Origin: Thermoplasmata archaeon
GTDB taxonomy: Archaea > Thermoplasmatota > Thermoplasmata > Lutacidiplasmatales > UBA184
Direction: 5' to 3'
Assembly (NCBI GenBank): GCA_030042955.1
Contig: JASHYQ010000057.1
Coordinates: forward strand, 1-7,209
Length of the DNA stretch: 7,209 nucleotides
Shown here: positions 1 to 6,123 of the stretch, piece by piece
Layout of the letters: each line of letters begins with the position of its first letter
Numbering within the stretch: position 1 is the stretch's first letter
Notes under the pieces: generated by a model
Seen by the model: the letters and a program-made list of their open reading frames with translations, nothing else
Database searches by the model: none
What the model was told of the DNA's origin: nothing
Position numbers and translations under genes: made by a program

Positions 1-431
1 AGCTCGTACAGCAGCGGACGGAGTGGAGGGAGCCCAAGACCCCCGGCGACGATGACCACGTCCTGGTGCTCGGCGAGCTGCAGCGGCCATCCGACGCCGT
101 ACGGGCCTCGGACCCCGAGGGTCTCCCCGGGCATCGTCTTCGTCAGTGCGGAGGTGATCTTCCCCGCGGAACGAACGGTGTGCACTAGCTCGTCCGGGTG
201 GTTCGGGTCTCCGCTGATGGAGATCGCGACTTCGCCGGTGCCGAACCGGTAGACCATGTTGAACTGGCCGGGCCGGAAGGCCGGGATCCCACGCCCATCG
301 GTGGGCTTGAGGACCATCGAGACGGTGTCGGCCGTCTCCACGATCCGGCGTTCGACGAGGTACGGGGTCGGTGTGAACGGGCTAGCGTCGACCGAACCCG
401 AGCGGGCCGGGGGATACGACTCAGACGCCAT
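1..431 (-). CDS. FAD/NAD(P)-binding sulfhydrogenase gamma-type subunit (partial, N-terminal 143 residues)
   Basis: This is the flavin subunit that passes electrons between NAD(P)(H) and the iron-sulfur subunit of a cytoplasmic hydrogenase or sulfhydrogenase. The gene runs off the left edge, so only the first 143 codons are visible. A ferredoxin-reductase-like beta-barrel contains RPGQFN (about residues 53-58) and ISISGDP (70-76), which form the FAD site. DVVIVAGGLGLPPLRPLLYE (124-143) is the glycine-rich start of the NAD(P)-binding Rossmann domain. The first 18 or so residues are low-complexity. The chosen ATG at 431 overlaps the end of the upstream cyclic-nucleotide-domain gene by 11 bp, so the genes are probably translationally coupled. 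No strong Shine-Dalgarno sequence precedes it. Related flavoproteins serve in sulfite reductase (AsrB) and dihydroorotate dehydrogenase (PyrK). The neighbours favour the hydrogenase gamma subunit (HydG/HyhG type). Confidence 0.85.
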   Translation of the reverse strand, partial: MASESYPPARSGSVDASPFTPTPYLVERRIVETADTVSMVLKPTDGRGIPAFRPGQFNMVYRFGTGEVAISISGDPNHPDELVHTVRSAGKITSALTKTMPGETLGVRGPYGVGWPLQLAEHQDVVIVAGGLGLPPLRPLLYE

Positions 432-894
432 GGATGTCCAGGATCTGGATCCACGCGTTCTCCAGCCGTTCGCCAATCACCGGCAGCAACCGCAGCAGGA
501 ACCGGTAGCCGTCCTCGGGCCGGGCCTCGAAGGCATCCTTCAGGGTCTTCGCATCGAGGGCCAGGGTCCGGGTCGCTTTCACGGCGCGCGCATCGAACCG
601 CCAGCGATGGGGCGGGACCAGCCACGACCAGCCGAGGACCTCGCCCGAGCCGACCGTCTGGATCGTCACGTGCGGGCGGTCGGGGGCCGCGATCTCGAGG
701 GCGACCTTGCCGTGGAAGACGAGCCAGAACTCGCCTGCGATGTCCCCCTCCTGGAAGAGCATGTCGCCCGGCTCGAACGACCGCTCGACCGCTCCGGCGC
801 CGGCGAACTGGACGAACCGCTCGTCGAGGCCATGGAAGAACGGATGGTCGGCTACCCGCAGCGGCGCCAGGGCATGGACCGGCGGGGCGCTCAT
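421..894 (-). CDS. Stand-alone cyclic nucleotide-binding-fold protein of the hydrogenase operon
   Basis: This 157-residue protein is essentially one cAMP-binding-like (CRP/CNB) beta-roll. The typical opening is FEPGDMLFQEGDIAGEFWLVFHGKVALEI (about residues 40-68, quoted in part: FEPGDMLFQEGD). A cassette region, GSGEVLGWSWLVPPHRWRFD (about 81-100), follows, then a C-terminal helical stretch. No helix-turn-helix DNA-binding domain follows, so it is unlikely to be a transcription factor. The arginine-alanine pair of a classical cyclic-nucleotide phosphate-binding cassette is not obvious. The protein may therefore bind another ligand or act structurally. The ATG overlaps the upstream stop codon (ATGA) and has a strong GGAGG at 901-905, six bases away, which fixes the start. 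CNB proteins are known between the beta and gamma genes of some 3b hydrogenase operons. A role in controlling the complex is inference. Confidence 0.85.
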   Translation of the reverse strand: MSAPPVHALAPLRVADHPFFHGLDERFVQFAGAGAVERSFEPGDMLFQEGDIAGEFWLVFHGKVALEIAAPDRPHVTIQTVGSGEVLGWSWLVPPHRWRFDARAVKATRTLALDAKTLKDAFEARPEDGYRFLLRLLPVIGERLENAWIQILDIHGV

Positions 895-2042
895 GGAGTT
901 CCTCCGGTGGTCGCCGGCTTCGGCGGGGCCACCCGGATCGCCGCGACCTCTTCGGTCAGGTCGATCCCGACCGGGCACCAGGTGATGCACCGCCCGCACC
1001 CGATGCACCCGGAGGTGCCGAACTGGTCGTGCCAGCTCGCCAGCTTGTGGGTCAGCCACTGGCGGTACCGGGAGAGCGGGCTCTTCCGGACGCTGTTGGC
1101 GTGCAGCGCCGTGAACTCGAGGTTGAAGCAGGAGTCCCACCGGCGCCATCGCTCGACCGTCTCCCCGCTGAGGTCCGGCACCTCCTCGGTCGTGCTGCAG
1201 AAGCACGTCGGGCAGACCATCGTGCAGTTCGTGCAGGAGAGGCACCGTCGGGCGACGATCTCCCACCGCGGATGCTCGGGCTGGTTGAGGAGCACGTCGT
1301 GGATCCCCTCGGTATCAAGCGTTCGCCCCATGGACGCGGCCGTCTGTGCTACGATCGAGGTTGCCATCTCCGAATCCTCCTTCTTCGCCGGTTTCAGCGG
1401 GACCTGACTCAACACGGCGGCCCCCGCGGGCGACCCCACGTCCAGGAGGAAGTAGTGCCGCTCCGGGGTCAAGATCTCGGTCAGGGCGAGGTCGTGGCCC
1501 TTCCGCACTCCGGGCCCGGTTCCCATCGAGACGCAGAAGCAGGTGCCGCCCGCCTGGCCGCATTGCACGGCGATCCGCAGGGCCCGGGTCCGGCGCGCGT
1601 GGTACCCCGGGTCGCGCACGACGCCGTCGAACACCTTGTCGCTCACATCCATCCCGGCGAGCTCGCACGCGCGAACGCCCAGGAAGGCCATGGGGGGACC
1701 GTCGTCCTTTTCCGCCATCACCGTGAACGAGGTCCCGGCCCGCGAGGCGGTCCAGAGTCGCTCGCGCGAAGGAAACAGGAACTTCTTCCAGCTATGCGGC
1801 CCGACGTTGTATCCGAACAGCGCCTGGTCGTTCCGTCGTTCGAGGCGGTACTTGCCCGCCTCCTGGCGGTCGGTCCAGCCGATCGGGAGGTCCTGCTCCC
1901 GACGGATCTCCCCGTAGACGATAGCCCCGTCCCGAACGGTCGGGCCCACGACCCGATATCCAGCGCTCTGGAGGGCCTTGAGGAAGCGCGGGAAGTCGAC
2001 GCGCTCGAGGATCCGCTGGGCTCCGACGCTCAGTTCTTCCAT
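891..2042 (-). CDS. Sulfhydrogenase beta-type subunit, two 4Fe-4S clusters
   Basis: This is the iron-sulfur electron-transfer subunit of a soluble NAD(P)-linked [NiFe] hydrogenase or sulfhydrogenase (HydB/HyhB type), related to anaerobic sulfite reductase AsrA. The 383-residue product has a family N-terminal domain with LPIGWTDRQEAGKYRL (about 52-67), GVRACELAGMD (122-132) and the cysteine stretch CGQAGGTCFCVSMGTGP (161-177). The C-terminal third carries two ferredoxin-like sites, C-x2-C-x2-C-x3-CP. The first uses Cys267, 270, 273 and 277, followed by extra Cys280 and Cys282. The second uses Cys346, 349, 352 and 356. The ATG at 2042 was chosen because GAGG lies six bases upstream and homology begins about there. 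A TTG at 2093 would add only 17 unconvincing residues. It is the first gene of the operon and overlaps the next by 4 bp. AsrA is the main alternative identity. Confidence 0.88.
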   Translation of the reverse strand: MEELSVGAQRILERVDFPRFLKALQSAGYRVVGPTVRDGAIVYGEIRREQDLPIGWTDRQEAGKYRLERRNDQALFGYNVGPHSWKKFLFPSRERLWTASRAGTSFTVMAEKDDGPPMAFLGVRACELAGMDVSDKVFDGVVRDPGYHARRTRALRIAVQCGQAGGTCFCVSMGTGPGVRKGHDLALTEILTPERHYFLLDVGSPAGAAVLSQVPLKPAKKEDSEMATSIVAQTAASMGRTLDTEGIHDVLLNQPEHPRWEIVARRCLSCTNCTMVCPTCFCSTTEEVPDLSGETVERWRRWDSCFNLEFTALHANSVRKSPLSRYRQWLTHKLASWHDQFGTSGCIGCGRCITWCPVGIDLTEEVAAIRVAPPKPATTGGTP

Positions 2043-2110
2043 GGCATGCCTCGGCGATGTGCCTCCAGTCGTGGCAGTCAGGACAGAGAGCAAGTAAGGC
2101 CTTGTGGTGA

Positions 2111-2121
2111 ATTGAAAATTA
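2111..2121 (-). promoter_or_regulatory. Possible TATA-like box for the hydrogenase operon
   Basis: On the minus strand an A/T-only run broken by one C (TAATTTTCAAT) stands out in otherwise GC-rich DNA between the divergent genes. An archaeal start site about 25 bp downstream would fall near 2088 and give a leader of roughly 45 nt before the ATG at 2042. The assignment rests only on composition and spacing. Confidence 0.35.
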
Positions 2122-2150
2122 CTTGGAAATCGCCGAACTCCGGGTACCTA

Positions 2151-2157
2151 CTATAAG
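2151..2157 (+). promoter_or_regulatory. TATA-like box for fhs
   Basis: CTATAAG is centred about 32 bp upstream of the ATG at 2186. Archaeal transcription normally starts about 25-28 bp downstream of the box centre, which places the start a few bases before the ATG. The transcript would be leaderless or nearly so, in line with the lack of a Shine-Dalgarno sequence there. Confidence 0.5.
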
Positions 2158-2185
2158 CCGTCCGGACCTGCGCGGCCCCGGACCC

Positions 2186-3820
2186 ATGAAGACCCCGCAG
2201 GAACTCGCGCAGGCGCTCGGCATCGAGCCAGCCACGCTTCACCCGGCCGGACCGTTTGTCGGGAAGATCCCGGTCTCCGTGGTACGGGAGCTTACCGATA
2301 CTCGCCCTCGCGGCAAGCTGATCCTCATCACCGGCATGACCCCGACGCGGCACGGCGAGGGGAAGACCGTGACGGCGATCGGGCTCGCGGACGGTCTAAC
2401 GGCCGTTGGTGAACGGGTTGCGGTCTGCCTACGTCAGCCCTCCCTCGGGCCCGTTTTCGGAATTAAGGGCGGTGCGACCGGCGGCGGCCGGGCCACGGTC
2501 GAGCCGGCGACCCACATCAACTTGGGGTTCACGGGGGACATCAACGCCGTGGTGAACTCACACAATCTCCTCGTCGCCCTCGTCGACAACCACATCTTCC
2601 ACGGAAACGGCCTCGACCTCCAGCGGGACCGGTTGATCTTTCCTCGTACGCTCGACATGGAGGACCGTTCCCTCCGGCACATCGTCACGGTAGCCGGCAA
2701 GGACCCGCGTCTCCCCGCGGCCCAGAGCTCGTTCGTCATCGCCGCAGCCTCCGAGGTGATGGCGGTGCTCGCGCTCGCGAAGGACTACATGGACCTCAAG
2801 GAACGGTTGGGGAAGATCCTGGTAGGGTTCCAGGGGAACGGAGCCGCGGTCCGTGCGTCGGCGCTCCATGCGGAAGGGGCCATGGCCGCCGTGCTCCGGG
2901 ACGCGCTCGAGCCGAACCTGGTGCGGACCTCGGGAGGGACGCCGACCATCGTTCACGCCGGCCCGTTCGGGAACATCGCCCACGGCACCTGCAGTCGGCT
3001 CGCCATCGAGCTCGGTCTCGCGACCGCCGACTACTGCGTGGTGGAGGCTGGCTTCTCGACGGAACTCGGCGCCGAGAAGTTCGTGGACATCGTCACGCCC
3101 ATCCTCGGCCTCGACGTCGACTGCGCGGTCCTGGTGGTGAGCCTTCGCGGCCTCCGGTTCCAGGGCGGAGCCACGGACGAGGGGTCCGCGCATCCGGACC
3201 TTGCGGCGACCACGCGCGGGCTGGCCAACCTCGAACAGCACCTATCGAACCTCGAGGCGCTGGGGCTGGCGGCGGTCGTCGCGCTGAACCGGTTCCCCGG
3301 CGACAGTCCGGAGGAGACGGCCAGAGTTCGTGCCTTCTGCGAGGCCCACGCCGCCGAGATGGTCGAGTCCCGAGCGTTTGAGGAAGGCGGGGCGGGGTGT
3401 GTCGACCTCGCGAAGGCCGTCCAGCGGCTCGTCGCGCTGGGTCGCCGGAGCCATCCGCTGTGTCCACCGGAGATGGGTCCGGCCGACCAGGTCCGAACGA
3501 TCGTGACCCGCCTCTACGGCGGCGCGGGGATCTCGTCGACGCCCGAAGCCGACCGGGACCTCGAGGAGCTCGGCCGCATCGGTGAGCTCACCGGTCCGGT
3601 CTGCGTGGCCAAGACCCCGCTCTCGCTCTCGGACGACCCACACCACGTCGGCCGGCCCCGGGGGTTCATCTCCCTGGTGCATCGGTACACCCGTTCGGCG
3701 GGGGCTGGCTTTACGGTCGCCCACCTCGGCACCATCGAGACCATGCCCGGGCTCCCCACGCACCCCTCCTCCGAGCACCTCGACGTCGCTCCCGACGGTC
3801 GGATTCTCGGTCTATCGTGA
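2186..3820 (+). CDS. fhs: Formate-tetrahydrofolate ligase
   Basis: The enzyme joins formate to tetrahydrofolate using ATP and gives 10-formyltetrahydrofolate, the entry of formate into cytoplasmic one-carbon metabolism. The 544-residue product is close to the family length of about 555. Visible motifs include the P-loop TPTRHGEGKT (52-61), LRQPSLGPVFGIKGGATGGG (82-101), INLGFTGD (111-118), TPTIVHAGPFGNIAHG (252-267), EAGFSTELGAEKF (287-299), KTPLSLSDDP (476-485) and TMPGLP (519-524). Two motif positions differ from bacterial enzymes: Gln replaces Glu in LREPSLGP, and Gly replaces His in HFTGD. The ATG at 2186 was preferred to an in-frame TTG at 2123 because homology starts here and the TATA-like box lies downstream of that TTG. 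The gene is divergent from the hydrogenase operon, and its 3' end overlaps a convergent gene by 9 bp. Confidence 0.95.
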   Translation: MKTPQELAQALGIEPATLHPAGPFVGKIPVSVVRELTDTRPRGKLILITGMTPTRHGEGKTVTAIGLADGLTAVGERVAVCLRQPSLGPVFGIKGGATGGGRATVEPATHINLGFTGDINAVVNSHNLLVALVDNHIFHGNGLDLQRDRLIFPRTLDMEDRSLRHIVTVAGKDPRLPAAQSSFVIAAASEVMAVLALAKDYMDLKERLGKILVGFQGNGAAVRASALHAEGAMAAVLRDALEPNLVRTSGGTPTIVHAGPFGNIAHGTCSRLAIELGLATADYCVVEAGFSTELGAEKFVDIVTPILGLDVDCAVLVVSLRGLRFQGGATDEGSAHPDLAATTRGLANLEQHLSNLEALGLAAVVALNRFPGDSPEETARVRAFCEAHAAEMVESRAFEEGGAGCVDLAKAVQRLVALGRRSHPLCPPEMGPADQVRTIVTRLYGGAGISSTPEADRDLEELGRIGELTGPVCVAKTPLSLSDDPHHVGRPRGFISLVHRYTRSAGAGFTVAHLGTIETMPGLPTHPSSEHLDVAPDGRILGLS

Positions 3821-4342
3821 GCCCTGGGCGGCCGATGCCTCGGACGCCGGGGAGGGCCGCATCGAGGCGGGGAGCTCGACACAGACGACCTCCCCGCGCA
3901 CGGTGGTCTCTCCCTGCGCGACGATCCACGCCTCGACGACGACCTTGCGGCCGGAGACCGATTTCGCCCGTCCGTGGATACTCAGTTCCGGGCCGAGCGG
4001 GGTCGGCCGGAGGTAGTCGACCCGAAGCGAGGCCGTGACGAACCGACGGGCCGGCAGAGTCTCCATCCCGCGTCCCTCCGCTCGGTAGGCGGCGGCCGCC
4101 GCGGTTCCCGTAGCGTGACAGTCGATCAGCGAGGCGAGGATCCCTCCGTTCACGAAGCCGGGGATCGCGCTGTGGAACGGCTTCGGGGTGAACCGTGCGA
4201 CGGTCTCGTCCCCCTCCCAGAAGCTCTTGAGTTGGTGGCCCTGCGCGTTCAAGCGGCCGCACCCGAAACAGTGGGCGAGGTCGTCGGGGTAGTAGTCCTG
4301 GAAGGCCTTCATGACCGGAGGCGGGAGCCGCGCCGGGTACAT
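3812..4342 (-). CDS. PaaI-like hotdog-fold thioesterase
   Basis: This 176-residue protein has the single hotdog domain of PaaI-family acyl-CoA thioesterases, which hydrolyse acyl- or aryl-CoA thioesters in the cytoplasm. The substrate here is unknown. An N-terminal HCFGCG (24-29) with LNAQGHQLKSFW is typical of one PaaI subgroup. The hallmark helix reads NGGILASLIDCHATGTA (65-81), with Asn where many members have His (HGG), and Asp74 a candidate catalytic residue. ASLRVDYLRPTPLG (104-117) matches the central strands. The last 20 residues are Ala/Ser/Pro-rich. The ATG at 4342 has GGAG five bases upstream. A TTG at 4510 would add 56 low-complexity residues and was not used. The gene ends with TAG inside the convergent fhs gene. 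The family is clear, the substrate is not. Confidence 0.85.
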   Translation of the reverse strand: MYPARLPPPVMKAFQDYYPDDLAHCFGCGRLNAQGHQLKSFWEGDETVARFTPKPFHSAIPGFVNGGILASLIDCHATGTAAAAAYRAEGRGMETLPARRFVTASLRVDYLRPTPLGPELSIHGRAKSVSGRKVVVEAWIVAQGETTVRGEVVCVELPASMRPSPASEASAAQGSR

Positions 4343-4460
4343 GGGAGCTCCGGCGCGGGTCGTGCCGCCATGGATGGGCCTGCTGGAGGGGCCGAGTTGG
4401 GATGGACTGGTCGGCGTCCATGCCCCCCGAGGGTGTGGACGCGACTCGGGAGGGGGGTCT

Positions 4461-4505
4461 CGCGAGCTCTCGGGGAGCTCCTTAGTTTCGGCGGCCGAGC
4501 TCGCG
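4461..4505. repeat. 9-bp inverted repeat with an internal third half
   Basis: CGCGAGCTC at 4461-4469 is perfectly complementary to GAGCTCGCG at 4497-4505, with a 27-nt spacer. A further GAGCTC lies inside at 4475-4480 and can pair with the left arm to give a tighter hairpin with a five-base loop. It could be an RNA hairpin in a long thioesterase leader, or a protein-binding site. High GC makes chance pairing plausible. Confidence 0.4.
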
Positions 4506-4535
4506 TCCAAGTGTACTCATCAGCCGGCGGCAGCC

Positions 4536-4572
4536 GCCCGAGCTGGGATTCAGCAAGCTCGGCTTCGCGAAT
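4536..4572 (+). repeat. 37-bp repeat, left copy
   Basis: This is one of two same-orientation copies in the window. It matches 7132-7168 at 32 of 37 positions. The core is GCTGGGATT, then CAAGC-N-CGGCTT and GCGAAT. CAAGC and GCTT can form a short hairpin with a three-base loop. In one plus-strand frame it reads ARAGIQQARLRE and is followed by three codons and a TGA. I do not recognise the element. It could be a boundary of an inserted segment, a dispersed regulatory or RNA element, or a gene remnant. Confidence 0.65.
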
Positions 4573-4597
4573 ACTTAACTTGAGTTCGTTAACAAGG

Positions 4598-4604
4598 GTA
4601 TAAG
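4598..4604 (+). promoter_or_regulatory. TATA-like box of unknown target
   Basis: GTATAAG follows an AT-richer patch in GC-rich DNA. Transcription would start near 4628, about 240 bp before the next plausible gene at 4871. It could drive a small RNA or give that gene a long leader. It may equally be a chance match. Confidence 0.3.
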
Positions 4605-4870
4605 ACGACGTGAATCAGACGGTGATAACCCGTCACGAACCGGACAAGGTGGTGTCCCGACCGCCCGGGGGCATGAACACAGGCGGCCGGGGCGTCAGCA
4701 GCAGCCGCTCCGCGGGCTCAGGGCCCCGAGCGATGACCCCCATAGCGGGGATGTTAACAAAGGACACAATCGCCCCAACCCGGGCTGCATGTAGGATATC
4801 CGGCCGGGCAACTTTCGAGGGCGGTCCAACGGCCCCTAACTAACGGCGGAGCTGTACTCCAAGAACCGAA

Positions 4871-5581
4871 ATGGACTACCTTTGCGCGATGGCCGAAGCT
4901 CCTGCCTCTTCCTACTCACTGACCCCCCAAGAAGAGAGCGCACTCCGCCACGAGGTTGCTTTCCAGTGCTGGAGTGCTCTGCTGGCGCTCGAGCAGTTGC
5001 GCGGTCTTGTGCAAGTCGTTCCCCCGGCGCTGGAGGCTCTCCGGGGAACCGAGGGCGAGGCAGACATGCCTTGGGATAGCGAGGTTGTCCAACAGTTCCT
5101 GAAGTGGCAGGTCCTGATCTGGTCGCACGTACGGACGATTGCCTCCGCTGCGTCCGTCGTCTCGCTTGTGCTCTGGCCGTACACCAGACGCCCTCCGAGC
5201 GGCGGAAAGAAGAGGGAGGCCGCGGCCAGAGCTGCCGAGCTCCGCGTGCGCTGGGGGCTGCCCGAGAAGTCGATATTGGAAGATCGCGAGGTGCGCGACG
5301 TACTCGAACACGTGGACGAGAAGTTGGTCGCATGGTTGCGTGAGAAGAAACCGAAGGCGCTCGAGGGACTCTCCATCAAAGAGGTCCCGCCCTCCGGACC
5401 GCCGAATCCGGAAGAGGTATTCCGCGTACTGGACCCCAAGACGCTCATTGTCTGGGCAGGCGGCCAGAAGTGCCGTCTCGTGGATGTAACTGCTGAACTC
5501 GACCGAATCACGAGGAACTTGCCCCCAACAACGGGCGGCAAAATCCGGATTGAGCTTCCGAAGGCTTCTTCGAAGCAGTGA
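4871..5581 (+). CDS. Uncharacterised 236-aa protein with an HEPN-like R-x4-H motif
   Basis: I cannot give this protein a function. It is predicted mostly helical: helices at about 20-60, a hydrophobic stretch FLKWQVLIWSHVRTIASAASVVSLVLWP (about 76-103, ends FLKWQVLIW and SLVLWP), a charged linker, then ELRVRWGL (123-130) and DREVRDVLEHVDEKL (138-152). RDVLEH (Arg142 to His147) fits the R-x4-6-H signature of HEPN ribonuclease domains, with the usual polar residue after the arginine. The layout recalls a family of bacterial hypothetical proteins with a comparable LRNHFEHFDE motif, from memory only. No signal peptide is seen. The hydrophobic part is short and probably buried in a helical core. 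Codons are more relaxed than in the left-hand genes, suggesting a different origin. The ATG at 4871 is not backed by a close Shine-Dalgarno. An ATG at 4889 is the alternative. It converges on the HNH frame and lies between the two 37-bp repeats. Confidence 0.75.
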   Translation: MDYLCAMAEAPASSYSLTPQEESALRHEVAFQCWSALLALEQLRGLVQVVPPALEALRGTEGEADMPWDSEVVQQFLKWQVLIWSHVRTIASAASVVSLVLWPYTRRPPSGGKKREAAARAAELRVRWGLPEKSILEDREVRDVLEHVDEKLVAWLREKKPKALEGLSIKEVPPSGPPNPEEVFRVLDPKTLIVWAGGQKCRLVDVTAELDRITRNLPPTTGGKIRIELPKASSKQ

Positions 5582-5632
5582 TACCAGAGGGCGCGTAGGG
5601 GAGAAGACCGGCCCGGCTACCGGCCCCCCCGA

Positions 5633-5649
5633 CGACCGGGTCGCGGTCG
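5633..5649. terminator. GC hairpin between convergent genes, terminator-like position
   Basis: CGACCG (5633-5638) and CGGTCG (5644-5649) form a perfect six-base-pair stem around a five-base loop, midway in the 82-bp gap between two convergent reading frames. No T-run follows on either strand, and archaeal termination relies mainly on such runs. The assignment rests on position only. Confidence 0.25.
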
Positions 5650-5663
5650 GAATGGTGGGCGAT

Positions 5664-6026
5664 CTACCTCTGAAACAACCAGCCGAGATCGGGCAAGTTG
5701 AGCCACTGCTTCCGCCGCCGTGCTTGACTCTCCAGTCGCTTCCGAGCAGCCCGTTGGTCGCCGTGTGGACCTTTGACGGCATTACAGTTGTGACAGAGTA
5801 CTTGCCAGTTCGACGGCCGATCCCTTCCGCCCAGGCTCAGGGGCACTCTGTGGTCGACCACCAAAACGCGGGGCTCGGCGATGTGACATACGGCACACTC
5901 GAGCGGCCGTTGCTTGAGGGGCCACTCCCTCCGCCGATTCCCTCGGGCTAAGTCGACCTCCTCCTTAGTCCAGCCAGTCTCGTAGTACTGATTTTCGTCT
6001 AAGCGGCGATTCCGAACCGGCCGGGG
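5664..6026 (-). CDS. HNH endonuclease reading frame, N-terminus probably broken
   Basis: The 120 codons from the upstream in-frame stop to the TAG encode a small HNH nuclease, a metal-dependent DNA-cutting fold. CAVC (44-47) and CHNC (78-81) form a zinc-binding pair enclosing VVDHRVPLSLGG (56-67) with Asp58 and His59, then SNW with Asn73 and the final HN at 79-80. An upstream helix reads YYETGWTKEEVDLARGN (14-30). No ATG, GTG or CTG precedes the HNH core. The first possible starts are TTG at 5864 and GTG at 5861, and both would lose the first CxxC. A GTG at 6038 is in frame but separated by a TGA at 6027-6029. The gene may thus be damaged by a nonsense change or frameshift, or the TGA may be a sequence error. 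Coordinates given are the open frame, not a proven start. It lies downstream of the membrane protein gene, in the same direction. Confidence 0.6.
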   Translation of the reverse strand, partial: PRPVRNRRLDENQYYETGWTKEEVDLARGNRRREWPLKQRPLECAVCHIAEPRVLVVDHRVPLSLGGRDRPSNWQVLCHNCNAVKGPHGDQRAARKRLESQARRRKQWLNLPDLGWLFQR

Positions 6027-6123
6027 TCAGTCGCTCACCGCGCTGAGTGCCTCTCCGCCAGGGGAAGCATTCCACTATGGACCCCCGGTGTATGCGGCGC
6101 GAAAGTCATTGCCTGGGGGTGGC

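Larger units (their letters stand above)
4343..4870. other. Intergenic stretch without a convincing gene
   Basis: This 528-bp stretch lies upstream of both the thioesterase (minus) and the 236-aa gene (plus). Short open frames cross it, such as 4311-4583 and 4610-4843 on the plus strand, but they look like non-coding GC-rich frames. It holds an inverted repeat (4461-4505), the left copy of the 37-bp repeat (4536-4572), a short AT-richer patch with TTAACTTGAGTTCGTTAAC (about 4575-4593), a TATA-like GTATAAG (4598-4604) and a small hairpin at 4618-4634. A small RNA downstream of the TATA-like box is possible, but nothing in the sequence identifies one. Confidence 0.5.

Noticed and set aside
256..1407. 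Second plus-strand frame of 383 codons over the same operon
   Set aside because: It mirrors the minus-strand genes and shows no domain or ribosome-binding site.
2043..2093. Longer start (TTG at 2093) for the beta-type subunit
   Set aside because: The 17 added residues are unlike the family and the ATG at 2042 has GAGG at good spacing.
198..2156. Long plus-strand open frame (652 codons) across the hydrogenase operon
   Set aside because: It is antisense to three genes with clear family motifs, is rich in Arg/Gly/Pro as expected of GC-rich shadow frames, and has no recognisable domain.
2123..2185. Longer start (TTG at 2123) for fhs
   Set aside because: The TATA-like box lies downstream of it, so the transcript would not include it, and family similarity begins at the ATG at 2186.
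4343..4510. 56-residue N-terminal extension of the thioesterase from a TTG
   Set aside because: It is Pro/Ser/Arg-rich low complexity, whereas the ATG at 4342 has a well-placed GGAG.
4536..4572. Repeat as the 3' half of a tRNA
   Set aside because: GGGATT resembles the reverse of a T-arm, but the expected GATTTGAAC/GATTCGAAC core and a cloverleaf partner are missing in both copies.
4610..4843. Plus-strand 77-codon open frame
   Set aside because: It has a GTG start without ribosome-binding site, mixed low-complexity composition and no recognised motif.
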